From contig OU744728.1 of assembly GCA_916613615.1 (NCBI GenBank), positions 31,821,950-31,885,949 on the forward strand: 64,000 nucleotides of DNA, given 5' to 3'. The DNA is from Steromphala cineraria. Lineage: Eukaryota > Mollusca > Gastropoda > Trochida > Trochidae. A model generated the notes under the pieces. It was not told the DNA's origin. It worked only from the letters and a program-made list of their open reading frames with translations, and did no database searches. Of this stretch, positions 33,546 to 46,042 are shown piece by piece. Each line of letters opens with the position of its first letter. Position 1 is the stretch's first letter. A program made the position numbers and the translations under genes.

Positions 33546-33565
33546 GAAGGAGAGGGAGAGAGAGT
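33506..33565 (+). repeat. (AG)n microsatellite
   Basis: About 60 bp of AG repeat with a few GG interruptions. The minus-strand Ser/Leu-rich frame over it is an artefact. Confidence 0.9.
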
Positions 33566-35260
33566 TAATTGATGAACCATAGAACTGCCGAAGCTCCATA
33601 ATATATAATGTACAGACGGAGGACATACTAATTTTGATGCATGATGCAGGTTTCTTTTGAGCTAGACAAATATATTTTGCATGATTATGGAGTACAATAC
33701 TATTTGTTGACGAAAACAATGAATTGAACATGTTACAAAATGGAATAACATAGTAGTTATGTTAACGTGTAAACAACATTACCAGCTATTATACTATCCC
33801 CCGCATGCGCGAGAAACTCTCTGGATAGAGAAATAAGTTTGTAGATTGGAGTTGATCTTTAGGCTAAATAACTCTTGCAGCTACTCAAAATTCAAGGTTC
33901 AAAGTAGAAAGATTGATATATCCTCTTTACGATTATATTTTTCATTTCGTTATAAATTAATATGTGTTTGTTCCTGGTCGTTTTTAAAAATTGCATTTCC
34001 AAATACATTTTGGCCCTTACAAACATGTACATGATGATCAGATCTTGCCGAACAGGGTAGCTTTCATAGACGTATTTAACTATTTCTAGTTATGTGTTCC
34101 AAGATTCAAGGTTCGCGTTAAAAAGACGAAAGTGTTCCCAGATGTATAACTTAGTTGCTAAAGCATTACTGATTTAATATTTGCGATTAAGATTAATTCT
34201 TTACTAAAATTTGTAAAGGGCGGATCCAAATTTTATTATCTCTATCAATAAAAGATGTGATTAAAGAGCAATTTCGTGACATTCATCCTATATTGATTTG
34301 CCTTGATATGAACATGAAAGTTTCAAAAGTAAACATCAATTCATAATAAAAACACGTCAAATTTACAAAGAAACTAATAATATAGCGTAAAAGTTTTCAG
34401 CATTACTTTTTACCGATTGACGCGCATATAACTGTCGGGTTTTCGGTCAAGCTAAGAGTTCAAACCTCCCTATGGTCACTATACAACGTAGGTTACCTTT
34501 TAGAATTAGACTTTCCTGTAATTGATACTATTGATAAAGGTTTGCTCACAAACACAAGTATTTATTTTTAAGCCATCAGACAAGATGCGTTCAATGTTGT
34601 CATCTATCTTTTGGTCATCTTTAATTTTCTACATTTTAAAATAACTGTTCTGTTACTGGCACGGTCGAAGAAGAAACCACCCTCGTCGACGTATTATATC
34701 TATGAAATATTTCTTTAAATAATTGAACGCGTTTTCTAGATTTTTTTCTTCATATTTAAGTTGTGTAATTGTAAACTCTAGACTTGCTAATCGAGGAGGT
34801 AGACAGTATTGAGGGATCCTGGTTTTTCCACGGTTATGGACCAGGGCAAAAATTTCTACTGACCGAAATCAGTAGCTCAGCTTGACCTGTTAAATAGCGA
34901 TAGCCATGTTTACTTAGTCTCAATGACGCAACAAGGTCAAACGTCGTGCGGTGTCTGTAGCACAGGTCAGCCGTACGTCACACTAAACTGCTTAACGAGC
35001 TAAGGGCAGATAATTTCGGAACTCTTATAGCTGGTAATGACTATCACAGTTGTTCAATTGCTAAAATATGTCATATTCAACAGGTTCTTACCTTCAAATA
35101 TGTTGCTAAATGGGTCTTTACTTCTGTCGTCGATGTTATACAATAGTGTCCTGTCGTAAATAATCTTCTTACTGACATTGAAGACTCAAATTCAAGGAGT
35201 TTTCCCGCGCTTTCGGGACAAGGGCCCGTAACTCTAATTGCACGATTGAATGTGTTTAAA
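33566..35260. other. non-coding interior of the TIR element
   Basis: I see no ORF with motifs. Minus- and plus-strand frames of 60-65 codons are at background level. Confidence 0.3.
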
Positions 35261-36199
35261 TTCAAAACATGTTGTGGGTTGCAACACGTACACGTTCCCG
35301 TTCACATATAAACACATTTCAATACATCTTTTGAGTTTTAAAACACGAATAGAACATGTTTATTCTTATTTTTTTGCAGTGTAAATCCTGGGATGCAATA
35401 TTATGCAACTTATCTGTAATTGTTACAGTACATATCTGAAATAACACTGTCATAATATTTTTAAGAATAATAAAATAAAATAAAATAATAAACATGTTTA
35501 AACTCTACTTTTGCCATGAATCAAAATGATGTAATGACATCATTAAGCTTTATTAGAGTGCACAATATCACTCCCCCACCCCTATTTTGTAAGTATATTT
35601 TTGACAGCATGTGTTTAATGGATAAGAAGTTTGTTTTCCTTTTGTAAAGATGCTTTCCAAATCAAATTTTGTCAATACTCTTGATCTTTATATTGAGAAA
35701 TCTTTGCTTGCCAAAATAAAAATATTATTTTCTTAGAACATTTTTAAAATTAATTCTGAAATATATAAGTGAAATCACTTGTAAACTGACAATGGCAATA
35801 GTACAAAAGTACAATCTACTTGAACTAACCGTGACAGAAACATGTATATGTTCCACATGCATAATGTCATGACTCTACTTAAATGAGTTCGGAATAATGT
35901 GTTATAATCACGATATCATTACCAAATGTCTTTAAAATCGAAACATTTTTTGAGTTACAACACATACAAATTTATGTGTTAAACATATAAACACATTTCA
36001 AAACATGTTGCGAGTTACAACATGTTTAGAGTTAAAAAGGCCATTTGGTTACCATAATGCAACATGTTTAAAATCGAAACATGATTTGAGTTACAACACA
36101 TACAAATTCATGTGTTTGGCATATAAACACTTTTCAAAACATGTTTTGAGTAAAACACTTACGGAACATGTTTAAAGTCAAAACACCATTTTTGCAGTG

Positions 36200-36620
36200 T
36201 ATAGAGTTATATTTTGGGACAAACTTCATACACTCTGTATGTCTCCCTGAGAAAGCCAGTCTCGACAGCTCCTCTTTCTTTTTTGTGAAGTTGCTGTCTG
36301 CTCTACAATCATCAATAATGAATAAGGTTTGTTACATTTTTGGTGTAAATGTTTCAGCCCTTCATTTAGACAACCCCCAGGATGAATTGTATATTTTCTT
36401 CGGTCTGCAATTACCCACAATCTAGATTTATTTGTTTCATTGTCATTTATGGTTGGACATGATAATACTATGTGTTCAAAATTTTCATAGTAATAACTTT
36501 CAATTATCTAATACAAATTTTGTTTTATCACAACCAGTCTGTCCACAAATAATCGAACAATAGGGATCTTTAGGTAACTGCCTTTTTTTATTGTTTAAGA
36601 TTAAACCTTTAGATATAAAA
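36200..36620 (-). pseudogene. Polinton packaging ATPase (FtsK/HerA type), main part
   Basis: On the minus strand from 36620 the reading DPYCSIICGQTGCDKTKFV contains the P-loop; the usual GxxGxGKT has Asp instead of the last Gly. It is followed in shifted frames by FEHIVLSCPTIND, SRLWVIADRRKY, LFIIDD-like Walker B coding (about 36310), RADSNFTKKKEELSRLAFSG and CMKFVP. This is the genome-packaging ATPase of Polintons, an energy-driven DNA translocase. It breaks exactly at the TIR element and its C-terminus lies beyond, at 31750-31909. It is non-functional. Confidence 0.75.
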
Positions 36621-36639
36621 TGTTTAATATTATATTAAT

Positions 36640-37489
36640 GATGGTAATCTTAATGATTTTAGGTTTGTACTTTATACTTTTCAAGGTATTTATTTTCTTG
36701 CTATTTCTTGCTTTAAACATAAAAGCTGTATTTTTAAAAGTAGATATCAATGAATCTCAGGTGAAGTTAACATGTACCCTGCTCATTCTGAACAACTACA
36801 TACAAAACAAATTAACCCTGAGTTAATTGAAGTTAAGAGAGAAAAGCGTATAGTAGCTGTTTTAGGTGGGGAAAATATATCGATAAGAAAATTTCTACAG
36901 ATAAAATTAATAGGCTGACAGATGACAAAGCGATTATAGAATATGAGAAATTTGAACGTTGGTTAGATGTTGTTGTAGTTAAGACATTGTGAAATTCTTT
37001 GCATCAACTATATTCTAATGCTGCAAGCTACTTCTTAGATATTCCTCCAGACTTTTTGACGTTCCTAACACAGACCCTTTGTTGATCATGCTATAAATAA
37101 AGTTTGTTGTGATCTGTATCATAGATTTAGGATGTATTGAGCACCGCTTACAACTTTTATAACAACTGCTAAGTATTGTCATTTTAAAGATACAAGTTTA
37201 GATAATAAAGATGTCGGAGACAGAGAAAATTCCCCCATTGGAATCAGCTGGTATGACACTGAAACCCAATGAAGAAGAGGCAGTTACAGTTACAAAAACT
37301 CCTAAAAAGTTGCTGCTGGTAAGAAGGGGGGCTGTGGTGAAGAAATTAAAACGCAAACAACTGAAAACTGAACACAATGCACAATTGAATGCACGGCTGA
37401 ATACGCTGAAGAGTGAACAGAATACACCACAAGATAATCCCCCTAGCAAACAAGGTACTGTGGCTATAAATCGTGGAAATGTATTAATT
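36640..37489 (+). pseudogene. plus-strand coding remnants beside the ATPase
   Basis: Divergent from the ATPase. 36640-36826 is open but hydrophobic and of uncertain reality. Another frame reads YPAHSEQLHTKQINPELIEV (36772) and EKRIVAVLGGENIS, then DDKAIIEYEKFERWLDVVVV (36924). At 37211 an ATG ('aagatgtcgg') opens 93 Lys/Gln-rich codons (MSETEKIPPLESAGMTLKPN ...), ended abruptly by the hairpin-ended element at 37490. I cannot name these proteins. Their place next to the ATPase suggests Polinton genes. Confidence 0.4.
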
Positions 37490-40400
37490 AAGGATTCAGC
37501 CATAAGGCTGAATCCTTATTGTTATTGGCGTGTTTATTTATTTTTTTTTTTTTATTATTATTATTCCACGATTTTTGTGGACAACTTTCAGCCAAAACGG
37601 CTGATGCTATCAAAGCAAAATTTCACAGGCTGGTAGACCTTGTTGAGGAATGGCCACAATAAGCTTTTTGGACAATTCGGCCCATACGTTAAAGGTCCAG
37701 TTCGATTCCAAAATCGAAAATTTAACATTGATTTTTTTTTCAAAATGCACTTAGAGACCTAATTTTTTTTTTAAATTGTGCGCAATCAAAAATGCTGCAA
37801 AAAACGAAATCATGGCAAATTCGTAGGTCACGTGGTTTGGCCGCCATCTTGAATTTTCTGCATTTTTTTCAAAAGTCCGACCCCAGGCACATTTCAGGAA
37901 TCACCACTCGGCAACTGCTGATACTAGAAAGTTGAAACTTACACATGATGTAGCTGAGACATTGGCCTATAACAAGTTTGTTTCAAAATTTAAAAAATCG
38001 AAATATTTTTTTTTATAAAAATCTTCAAAGTTTGCACATTTTGCAATATTCAAGGGCAGATAACTCAAAAACCTCCCAGACGAATTTGATGATTGTTGCA
38101 TGAGAATTATACATTAGCAAGGTCTTTAAGATAAAAGAATAAAATCGCTCGCGAACAGTCATTTCCGGTCAGGGTCAGAGGTCAAACTTTCCATTTTGGA
38201 CATGTGGTGTTTTGGTGGGTATGTTTGAAATATCGTAGCGAATCAAAGGCGTACGATAACTCTTTGTTCTATACATCATATGAAAGCCAAAAGTCTATAG
38301 AATTTTTTAAAATTTAACAGTAAATTCCTTTATTTGTTTTACATTGATTTACGGCCCTTTGAATATTGTCAATTCTGCTTTCGTTCTGAATGCTAAGGAT
38401 AAAGGTATGTTAAAAAAGTCGTTACTCATCAGTGACAGGAGACAAATCATTGTTCCATATATCATTAGAAAGCCAAAAGAATACACTATCTTTTAAAAAT
38501 TAACAATAAATTCAGTTACTTCATTTACATTTAGTTACGGACCTTTGAATATTGTCAACCCTGAATGCATTTGATAACTGTATATTTGCAAAATGCGTAA
38601 GTCATCAATCAACAACAGACATATCTCACGAACCATTAGAGATACTTTTATAATTTTTATGTCAACTTGTAGAGAAAAGAATTGTCTTTTTTTCCATGTA
38701 TCATTTGTCTATGCGCGCACAGAAATGAAGAAGCGGTGCGCGCTCTACTTGCGCTCCGGCGTTCGCTAATTGAACATGTAATTAACTCGCGCATCTTGCG
38801 GCACTCATACCTCACGAACCATTAGAGATAATTTTATAATTTTTATATCAACTTGTAGAGAAAAGAATTGTCTTTATTTCCATGTATCATTTGCCTATGC
38901 GCGAACAGAAATGAAGAAGCGGTGCGCGCTCTACTTGCGCTCCGGCGTTCGCTAATTGAACTTGTAATTAACTCGCGCATCTTGCGGCACTCATAACTCA
39001 CGAACCATTAGCGATAATTTTATAATTTTTATATCAACTTATAGAGAAAAGAATTGTCTTTATTTCCATGTATCATTTGCCTATGCGCGCACAGAAATGA
39101 AGAAGCGGCAAGCGAAATATAAGACATCGTTCACACGCGCTCCGGACAAAACAATGTCGCCACGTGGGCTAGTAGAGCAAAAATATATAGCCGCATCGTA
39201 AGGGTTAACATACTATACATCAATGGATGCGCTTGTTAAAGACACAAATACTTTGTGTAGTACCTCATTATAAAAATATTAACAGTAATCGAGTATTAAG
39301 CTAAATTATCTATTTCTTGAGATAAAGTTTGATATTTGCAACAGATGTCGCATCGCTCACCATTTCTTTACCATTGCTCATAAACAAATAATATATGCAA
39401 ATGAAGACAATTCTCTCCTCTACACACTGGTGGAAAGAATATGAACATATCTTTATTGGTTCGGGATATATCAATGCTGAAAGACAAGTACCCTCAGTCA
39501 TCTCGAGATAAAACTTGATATTTGAGACAGATGTAGCCTCGTTTACCGTTTCTTTACTTTTTCGTTCAAATGTACAAATGACACATTGGATTGAAGCTGG
39601 TTCTTCGCCCTTTGCAATGGTATAAATCATTTGAAATTTCGCCACCCCGTTCAAGAGAAACGAGTGCGAAAGAAGGGTGGGGGTTCACAACTTTGATAGT
39701 AAGAAATTTACATGGAGATCGGTTTTCACTACGCTATCGTAGTATCAACCCTTATAAGGTGTCTCCATATATGGCAGATTTTGTGTATCATTACGCGTCT
39801 GAAAGAGCACCCCTCCTATTTTTCAATAACTGTGCCTCCACGCCCTGTTATGTCCTGAATGTGCCAGGAATCAAAATGTCAGTGTATTTTACATGCAAAG
39901 ATGATGTTTGCAGCTTCTGAATCTCGCTTATAAGCTTTGTTTACTTTTATAAAACGAAATTGAGAGGCTCAGTGCATCCCTTTTCTAATGTGCTTCAAAC
40001 CAATAACCCAATGATTACATCTCACAAAGAATATTTCGTTATTTTTCATGCACGTTTCTTCCAACATCTGAACCGCTCTTCAGCATGTCTATGCTGAGAT
40101 TCTTCTATTTGAAAATATAAGGATTATATCTGTGCACTTCTCCCTAAAGTAGTCGTCAATGAGTTCATTCATGGATTGGAGAGACCGTAGGGTTGTACAT
40201 TGCAAAGCGAGATGCATGCAAAACACGGGCATTTACACGCTCCGGCTCACAGTGCTAGGCTTTGCTTTGGTTTTGGAAATTGAAAAAAGAATAATATCTA
40301 AATTGGTTTGCTTTGATAAATTTGCTTCTTTATTTTCACATTTGCCGTGTTTGAAATACTGACATTGTGTTACTATATATTTGTTGGCTCTGTGAATAAG

Positions 40401-40517
40401 TATGTGGCAGCTAGAAATCGTATTTTCGACCTAAAACAATACATCAAAAGGCTTCAAATGGTCAAAAGAGCTCATATATTCCGCTGAATCCTGTCATTGT
40501 TGCTTTGCAACTATATT
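37490..40517 (+). mobile_element. hairpin-ended element, copy 2 (left arm of giant inverted repeat)
   Basis: It starts with 'aaggattcagcc'/'ggctgaatcctt' (37490-37517) plus 'attgttattggcgtg', and ends with 'gttgctttgcaac' (40499-40511) and 'tatat'. It is about 3.03 kb, against 0.87 kb for copy 1. It contains a 186-bp tandem repeat and a stretch around 39200-39990 that is also found, diverged, at 57000-58490. Open frames of 67-114 codons in it have no motif and occur identically in the other arm, so I treat the element as non-coding. Copy 3 mirrors it with coordinate sum 83434 over most of its length. Confidence 0.75.
38625..39150 (+). repeat. 186-bp tandem repeat, about 2.8 copies
   Basis: 'ctcacgaaccattag' recurs at 38625, 38811 and 38997, exactly 186 bp apart. 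Each unit also contains 'aagaattgtcttt', 'atgcgcgcacagaaatgaag' and 'gcgcgctctacttgcgctcc'. It is internal to copy 2; the mirror array is at 44284-44809. Confidence 0.9.
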
Positions 40518-42916
40518 TTCTATTTTGATTTGTATTATAGGAATGGGAATAGTAATTTGGGTTTCGAGATCAATATATGTCTGTCCCAGAACCAAATCTG
40601 AAGATAATTACCTTTAAAGGATAAAGTCTTTCAAATGAAATAGAGAGAAGATGTCTGAACTAAAAATAAAATTATCAACACATTTTATCATGCTGCAGTA
40701 CTAACAGGATTAGCCATTGGAACTGGGGCTGGTCACACTACATATTTGGGTATCAATGTATATAAAAGAATATCTTGAAAAACATAAACTTATCTCCATT
40801 GATATAGTGAATTAATGGGTATAACATTATTTATAGAAATGGCCACAATTGCTATGATGGTGAGAGTGGCGGTTGAGAATGCATTGATATTCTCTTGGAG
40901 CAACTTTTTGTTTTCAAAAATGAATAATTGAGAAAAAGTAAGACACAACAAAGCATTGGAAAAACTAGCGATTGCCAAGAATGCGTGGGAGAACCACTGA
41001 GTCGCAAGACTAGATTCCATAAATGAACAGCTTGGAAGACAAAATCACGCCATTAAAACTTTTAGGGAAGTTGATTAAGTAATGGATGAATATCATCTGA
41101 GATTTGGAAGAACCCTTAGAACCTGTAGAACCCGAGCCTACTTTAGCCAAATTTTATACTCCTTCAGAATACCATAAAAAGGGTGAGATAATATTTGTTA
41201 TTTTGGGAATGGTTGTAGTAGGGGTAATTGCTTATAGAAACAAAATTAATAAATTTTACTTATAAAAATGAAATGCCCACATCAAATTAAATGCCCTGAA
41301 ACAAGATGTATTCCCCTTAGTGCGCACATTGACAATTGTGCTAAAGACAGAGCTATAAAATTCCAAATATTTCCACTCTACAAAATGGAAACAAATGACA
41401 GACTGACCAGAAAATTGAAAGAAGGTTACTTTATTAGATTGTTTCAACCAAATTTGAATGCATAATTATATATCATGAATTCTTGCACCATGGCATCATC
41501 CGTCGAAAGTTGAAGTTGAGAATGAAAATATAGTAAATTTATTTGTCTGTATTTTTGCACATAAATCTAAATTTTCATTATGGGGAATAGAGAGGGTTTT
41601 TTCATTTTCCTGACATCACCATTATTCCCCCTAAAATGTACACGGTGCTGATTGCGCTTTACTTGGTAATGATGGACAGTATTTCTTAATCATGAATTCT
41701 TGCGCACCATAGCATCATCCGTTGAAAGTATAGAGAATGAAAATATAGTATATGTATTTGACTGTACTTTATCACATAAATCTAAATGTTCATTATGGGG
41801 AATAGAGAGTGGGATTGAGTCCCTGTATGCTGTTCGTGAACCCTCACTGATCCCCAAGATACTGTCTTTGACTAATATGCTTTCCATTATATCCTTGCCA
41901 TGATGTTAAATAAATAATATTCGAAGTCAACAGTTCATGTTAATGTGAACATTAAATTCTGCTTTCTTTTCAGAAAGTCTGTATTATCAAAAATCATTCT
42001 TCAACAGTTTTCTAAAATTGCCATTTGGCATCTCCAACAGAGATATTTTATTATATGTTAATGATATCGAAAATCATAATTCTATCATAAATGCGCAAAA
42101 TACTCGTTTCTCATTGGCAACTCTAAAAAATCAGAGGGCGTTTTGACTAATACTATAGTTTGGTTATACGGTGCTCTGTTTACTTCGTCTCGTGCGCAAA
42201 AATTCACTTGTTGCATAGCTCAAATGTCGCTGTTGTATTGAAATTTCATTAAAAAAGAAATTAATGTGTTTTGTGGGTATTATTTATCAAAATAAATAAA
42301 TCGTTCCACGAGCTAAAAAGTTGAAGTCTGTCAAATTCGGTAAAATACACGAGAATGGCAACAGTTCAGATTTCCATCTAAAGAATTGCTGTTGTTTCGG
42401 AAATTTACAATCAATAGGTCTAACTATGTATATTTTTTACCAAATAACATCTTTCCACACGCTAAATGGTTGAATGTAACACCCGCGAAATACACGAAAA
42501 TAACAACAGTACAGATTTCATGTTGGCAAGGTCCAATGTTCAACATTTGGCCACTATCTTTATGCGATAGTAACAATATGATTAAAATCAGATGAACGTA
42601 TCGCACGCTTCAACATTTTGCCATTTTCTATATGCGATAATAACGATTATTACCCACGTGGTACTTCATAAAGGAGTTTCATAACAATTTGTTGTGACAC
42701 ATACATGTATGGGTCATAACACCTCAAAGTGATTTGATTGGCTAACGATGAACTTTGACATTGTCCGGACTACTTTATTCATTCATAAAACGAACGTGTT
42801 TTCATTCACAAATTTTGAATGACACTGAGTGAATCTGAGTCATAATTCAAAATTTCAGTTTATCTTATGAATCTACTACAATGATAAGGAATATATCGGA
42901 AGAAAATAGAAATACA
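40518..42916 (+). pseudogene. Polinton-like segment between the inverted elements
   Basis: In shifting frames the plus strand reads GLAIGTGAGHTTYLGINVYK (40703), EMATIAMMVRVAVEN (40837), KHNKALEKLAIAKNAW (about 40943), RLDSINEQLGRQNHAIKTFR (41010), PEPTLAKFYTPSEYHKKGE (41133) and a hydrophobic IFVILGMVVVGVIAY (41192). This looks like a membrane protein of the Polinton type with a coiled-coil middle; I cannot name it. At 41268-41465 a 65-codon ORF (MKCPHQIKCPETRCIPL ...) has a Cys/His-rich start and ends KEGYFIRLFQPNLNA, which resembles the end of a GIY-YIG nuclease domain but is too short to assign. From 41470 to 42916 only repeats are seen. Confidence 0.45.
41472..41815 (+). repeat. direct repeat, two 125-bp copies 218 bp apart
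   Basis: 'atcatgaattcttgc' at 41473 and again at 41691, each followed by 'catcatccgt', 'gagaatgaaaatatagta' and 'ttcattatggggaatagaga'. Between them is a MITE-like scrap, 'ttccccctaaaatgt'. Confidence 0.8.
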
Positions 42917-44283
42917 AATATAGTTGCAAAGCAACAATGACAGGATTCAGCCGAATATATGAGCTCTTTTGACCATTTGAAGCCTTTTGATGTATTGTTT
43001 TAGGTCGAAAATACGATTTCTAGCTGCCACATTCTTATTCACAGAGCCAACAAATCTATAGTAACACAATGTCAGTATTTCAAACACGGCAAATGTGAAA
43101 ATAAAGAAGCAAATTTATCAAAGCAAACCAATTTAGATATTATTCTTTTTTCAATTTCCAAAACCAAAGCAAAGCCTAGCACTGTGAGCCGGAGCGTGTA
43201 AATGCCCGTGTTTTGCATGCATCTCGCTTTGCAATGTACAACCCTACGGTCTCTCCAATCCATGAATGAACTCATTGACGACTACTTTAGGGAGAAGTGC
43301 ACAGATATAATCCTTATATTTTCAAATAGAAGAATCTCAGCATAGACATGCTGAAGAGCGGTTCAGATGTTGGAAGAAACGTGCATGAAAAATAATGAAA
43401 TATTCTTTGTGAGATGTAATCATTGGGTTATTGGTTTGAAGCACATTAGAAAAGGGATGCACTGAGCCTCTCAATTTCGTTTTATAAAAGTAAACAAAGC
43501 TTATAAGCGAGATTCAGAAGCTGCAAACATCATCTTTGCATGTAAAGTACACTGACATTTTGATTCCTGGCACATTCAGGACATAACAGGGCGTGGAGGC
43601 ACAGTTATTGAGAAATAGGAGGGGTGCTCTTTCAGACGCGTAATGATACACAAAATCTGCCATATATGGAGACACCTTATAAGGGTTGATACTACGATAG
43701 CGTAGTGAAAACCGATCTCCATGTAAATTTCTTACTATCAAAGTTGTGAACCCCCACCCTTCTTTCGCACTCGTTTCTCTTGAACGGGGTGGCGAAATTT
43801 CAAATGATTTATACCATTGCAAAGGACGAAGAACCAGCTTCAATCCAATGTGTCATTTGTACATTTGAACGAAAAAGTAAAGAAACGGTAAACGAGGCTA
43901 CATCTGTCTCAAATATCAAGTTTTATCTCGAGATGACTGAGGGTACTTGTCTTTCAGCATTGATATATCCCGAACCAATAAAGATATGTTCATATTCTTT
44001 CCACCAGTGTGTAGAGGAGAGAATTGTCTTCATTTGCATATATTATTTGTTTATGAGCAATGGTAAAGAAATGGTGAGCGATGCGACATCTGTTGCAAAT
44101 ATCAAACTTTATCTCAAGAAATAGATAATTTAGCTTAATACTCGATTACTGTTAATATTTTTATAATGAGGTACTACACAAAGTATTTGTGTCTTTAACA
44201 AGCGCATCCATTGATGTATAGTATGTTAACCCTTACGATGCGGCTATATATTTTTGCTCTACTAGCCCACGTGGCGACATTGT

Positions 44284-44809
44284 TTTGTCCGGAGCGCGTG
44301 TGACCATTGTCTTATATTTCACTTGCCGCTTCTTCATTTCTGTGCGCGCATAGGCAAATGATACATGGAAATAAAGACAATTCTTTTCTCTATAAGTTGA
44401 TATAAAAATTATAAAATTATCTCTAATGGTTCGTGAGGTATGAGTGCCGCAAGATGCGCGAGTTAATTACATGTTCAATTAGCGAACGCCGGAGCGCAAG
44501 TAGAGCGCGCACCGCTTCTTCATTTCTGTGCGCGCATAGACAAATGATACATGGAAATAAAGACAATTCTTTTCTCAACAAGTTGATATAAAAATTATAA
44601 AATTATCTCTAATGGTTCGTGAGGTATGAGTGCCGCAAGATGCGCGAGTTAATTACATGTTCAATTAGCGAACGCCGAAGCGCAAGTAGAGCGCGCACCG
44701 CTTCTTCATTTCTGTGCGCGCATAGACAAATGATACATGGAAAAAAAGACAATTCTTTTCTCTACAAGTTGCCCTAAAAATTATAAAAGTATCTCTAATG
44801 GTTCGTGAG
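44284..44809 (-). repeat. 186-bp tandem repeat, mirror array
   Basis: Reverse complement of the 38625-39150 array, with the same unit and number of copies. The few point differences include 'tctacaagttgccctaaaa' (44761) where the other arm has 'tgacataaa'-like sequence. Confidence 0.85.
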
Positions 44810-45885
44810 ATATGTCTGTTGTTGATTGATGACTTACACATTTTGCAAATATACAGTTATCAAATGCATTCAGGGTTGACAATATTCAAAGGTCCGTAAC
44901 TAAATGTAAATGAAGTAACTGAATTTATTGTTCATTTTTAAAAGATAGTGTATTCTTTTGGCTTTCTAATGATATATGGAACAATGATTTGTCTCCTGTC
45001 ACTGATGAGTAACAACTTTTTTAACATACCTTTATCCTAAGCATTCAAAACGAAAGCAGAATTGACAATATTCAAAGGGCCGTAAATCAATGTAAAACAA
45101 ATAAAGGAATTTACTGTCAAATTTTAAATTTTTTTATAGACTTTTGGCTTTCATATGATGTATAGAACAAAGAGTTATCGTACGCCTTTGATTCGCTACG
45201 ATATTTCAAACATACCCACCAAAACACCACATGTCCAAAATGGAAAGTTTGACCTCTGACCCTGACCGGAAATGACTGTTCGCGAGCGATTTTATTCTTT
45301 TATCTTGAAGACCTTGCTAATGTCTAATTCTCATGCAAAAATTATCAAATTCGTCTGGGAGGTTTTTGAGTTATTTTCCCTTGAATATTGCAAAATGTGC
45401 AAACTTTGAAGATTTTTATAAAAAAAACTATTTCGATTTTTAAAATTTTGAAACAAACTTGTTATAGGCCAATGTCTCAGCTACATTATGTGTAAGTTTC
45501 AGCTTTCTAGTATCAGCAGTTGCCGAGTGGTGATTCCTGAAAGGTGCCTGGGGTCGGACTTTTGAAAAAAATGCAGAAAATTCAGCATGGCGGCCAAACC
45601 ACGTGACCTACGAATTTGCCATGATTTGGTTTTTTGCAGCATTTTTGATTGCGCACATTTAAAAAAAAAAATTAGGTCTCTAAGTGCATTTTGAAAAAAA
45701 AAATCAATGTTAAATTTTCGATTTTGGAATCGAACTGGACCTTTAATGTATGGGCCGAATTGTCTGAAAAGCTTATTGTCGCCATTCCTCATCAAGGTCT
45801 ACCAGCCTGTGAAATTTGGCTTCAATAGCACCAGCCGTTTGGGCTGAAAGTTGACCACAAAATTCGTGGAATCATAAAAAAAAAT

Positions 45886-45932
45886 GGCCTAAGAGTAATT
45901 GAAGGGTCCGGATGACGGGGGGTCTAAATGTG
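45886..45932 (+). repeat. left TIR of the Merlin-type element
   Basis: 47 bp, the exact reverse complement of 50479-50525, including a run of six G matched by six C. Confidence 0.9.
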
Positions 45933-46042
45933 ATCGTTTATGCAACCAGATCATTAGAAGTAGATCAATGTAGGGTTTTCCATTAGACGAGACGATTTCC
46001 TTTAAAAAGAACAGCTATTATGATATCCACATGTCTAAAATA

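Larger units (their letters stand above)
31910..36199. mobile_element. 4.3-kb TIR element 'CACTGCAAAAAT' with TA duplication
   Basis: The left end 'cactgcaaaaatagtgtttt' (31910) matches the inverse of the right end (cactgcaaaaatggtgtttt as reverse complement, ending 36199). TA flanks both sides (31908-31909 and 36200-36201). Subterminal regions on both sides are rich in 'aaacatgtt' and 'aaacacat' motifs. No transposase ORF is seen, so it is non-autonomous. TIR plus TA suggests the Tc1/mariner-like group, but the terminal CACTG also recalls CACTA elements, which normally leave 2-3 bp. A second right-type end lies at 35371-35381. It carries a small MITE (32571-32627), an (AG)n run and a possible spliced gene (32887-33397). 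Confidence 0.7.

Noticed and set aside
33471..33731. 86-codon Ser/Leu-rich minus frame
   Set aside because: Produced by the (AG)n microsatellite.
38625..39150. CRISPR-like array
   Set aside because: Units are 186 bp direct tandem repeats without unique spacers, in eukaryotic DNA.
39310..39920. Open frames of 114 and 109 codons repeated in both arms of the inverted pair (also 43514-44124)
   Set aside because: Their conservation follows from the recent duplication of the whole arm. They overlap on opposite strands, lack motifs, and the diverged copy at 57600-58200 does not keep them open.
40159..40362. 67-codon frame, identical at 43072-43275
   Set aside because: Same reason: identity is shared with surrounding non-coding arm sequence.
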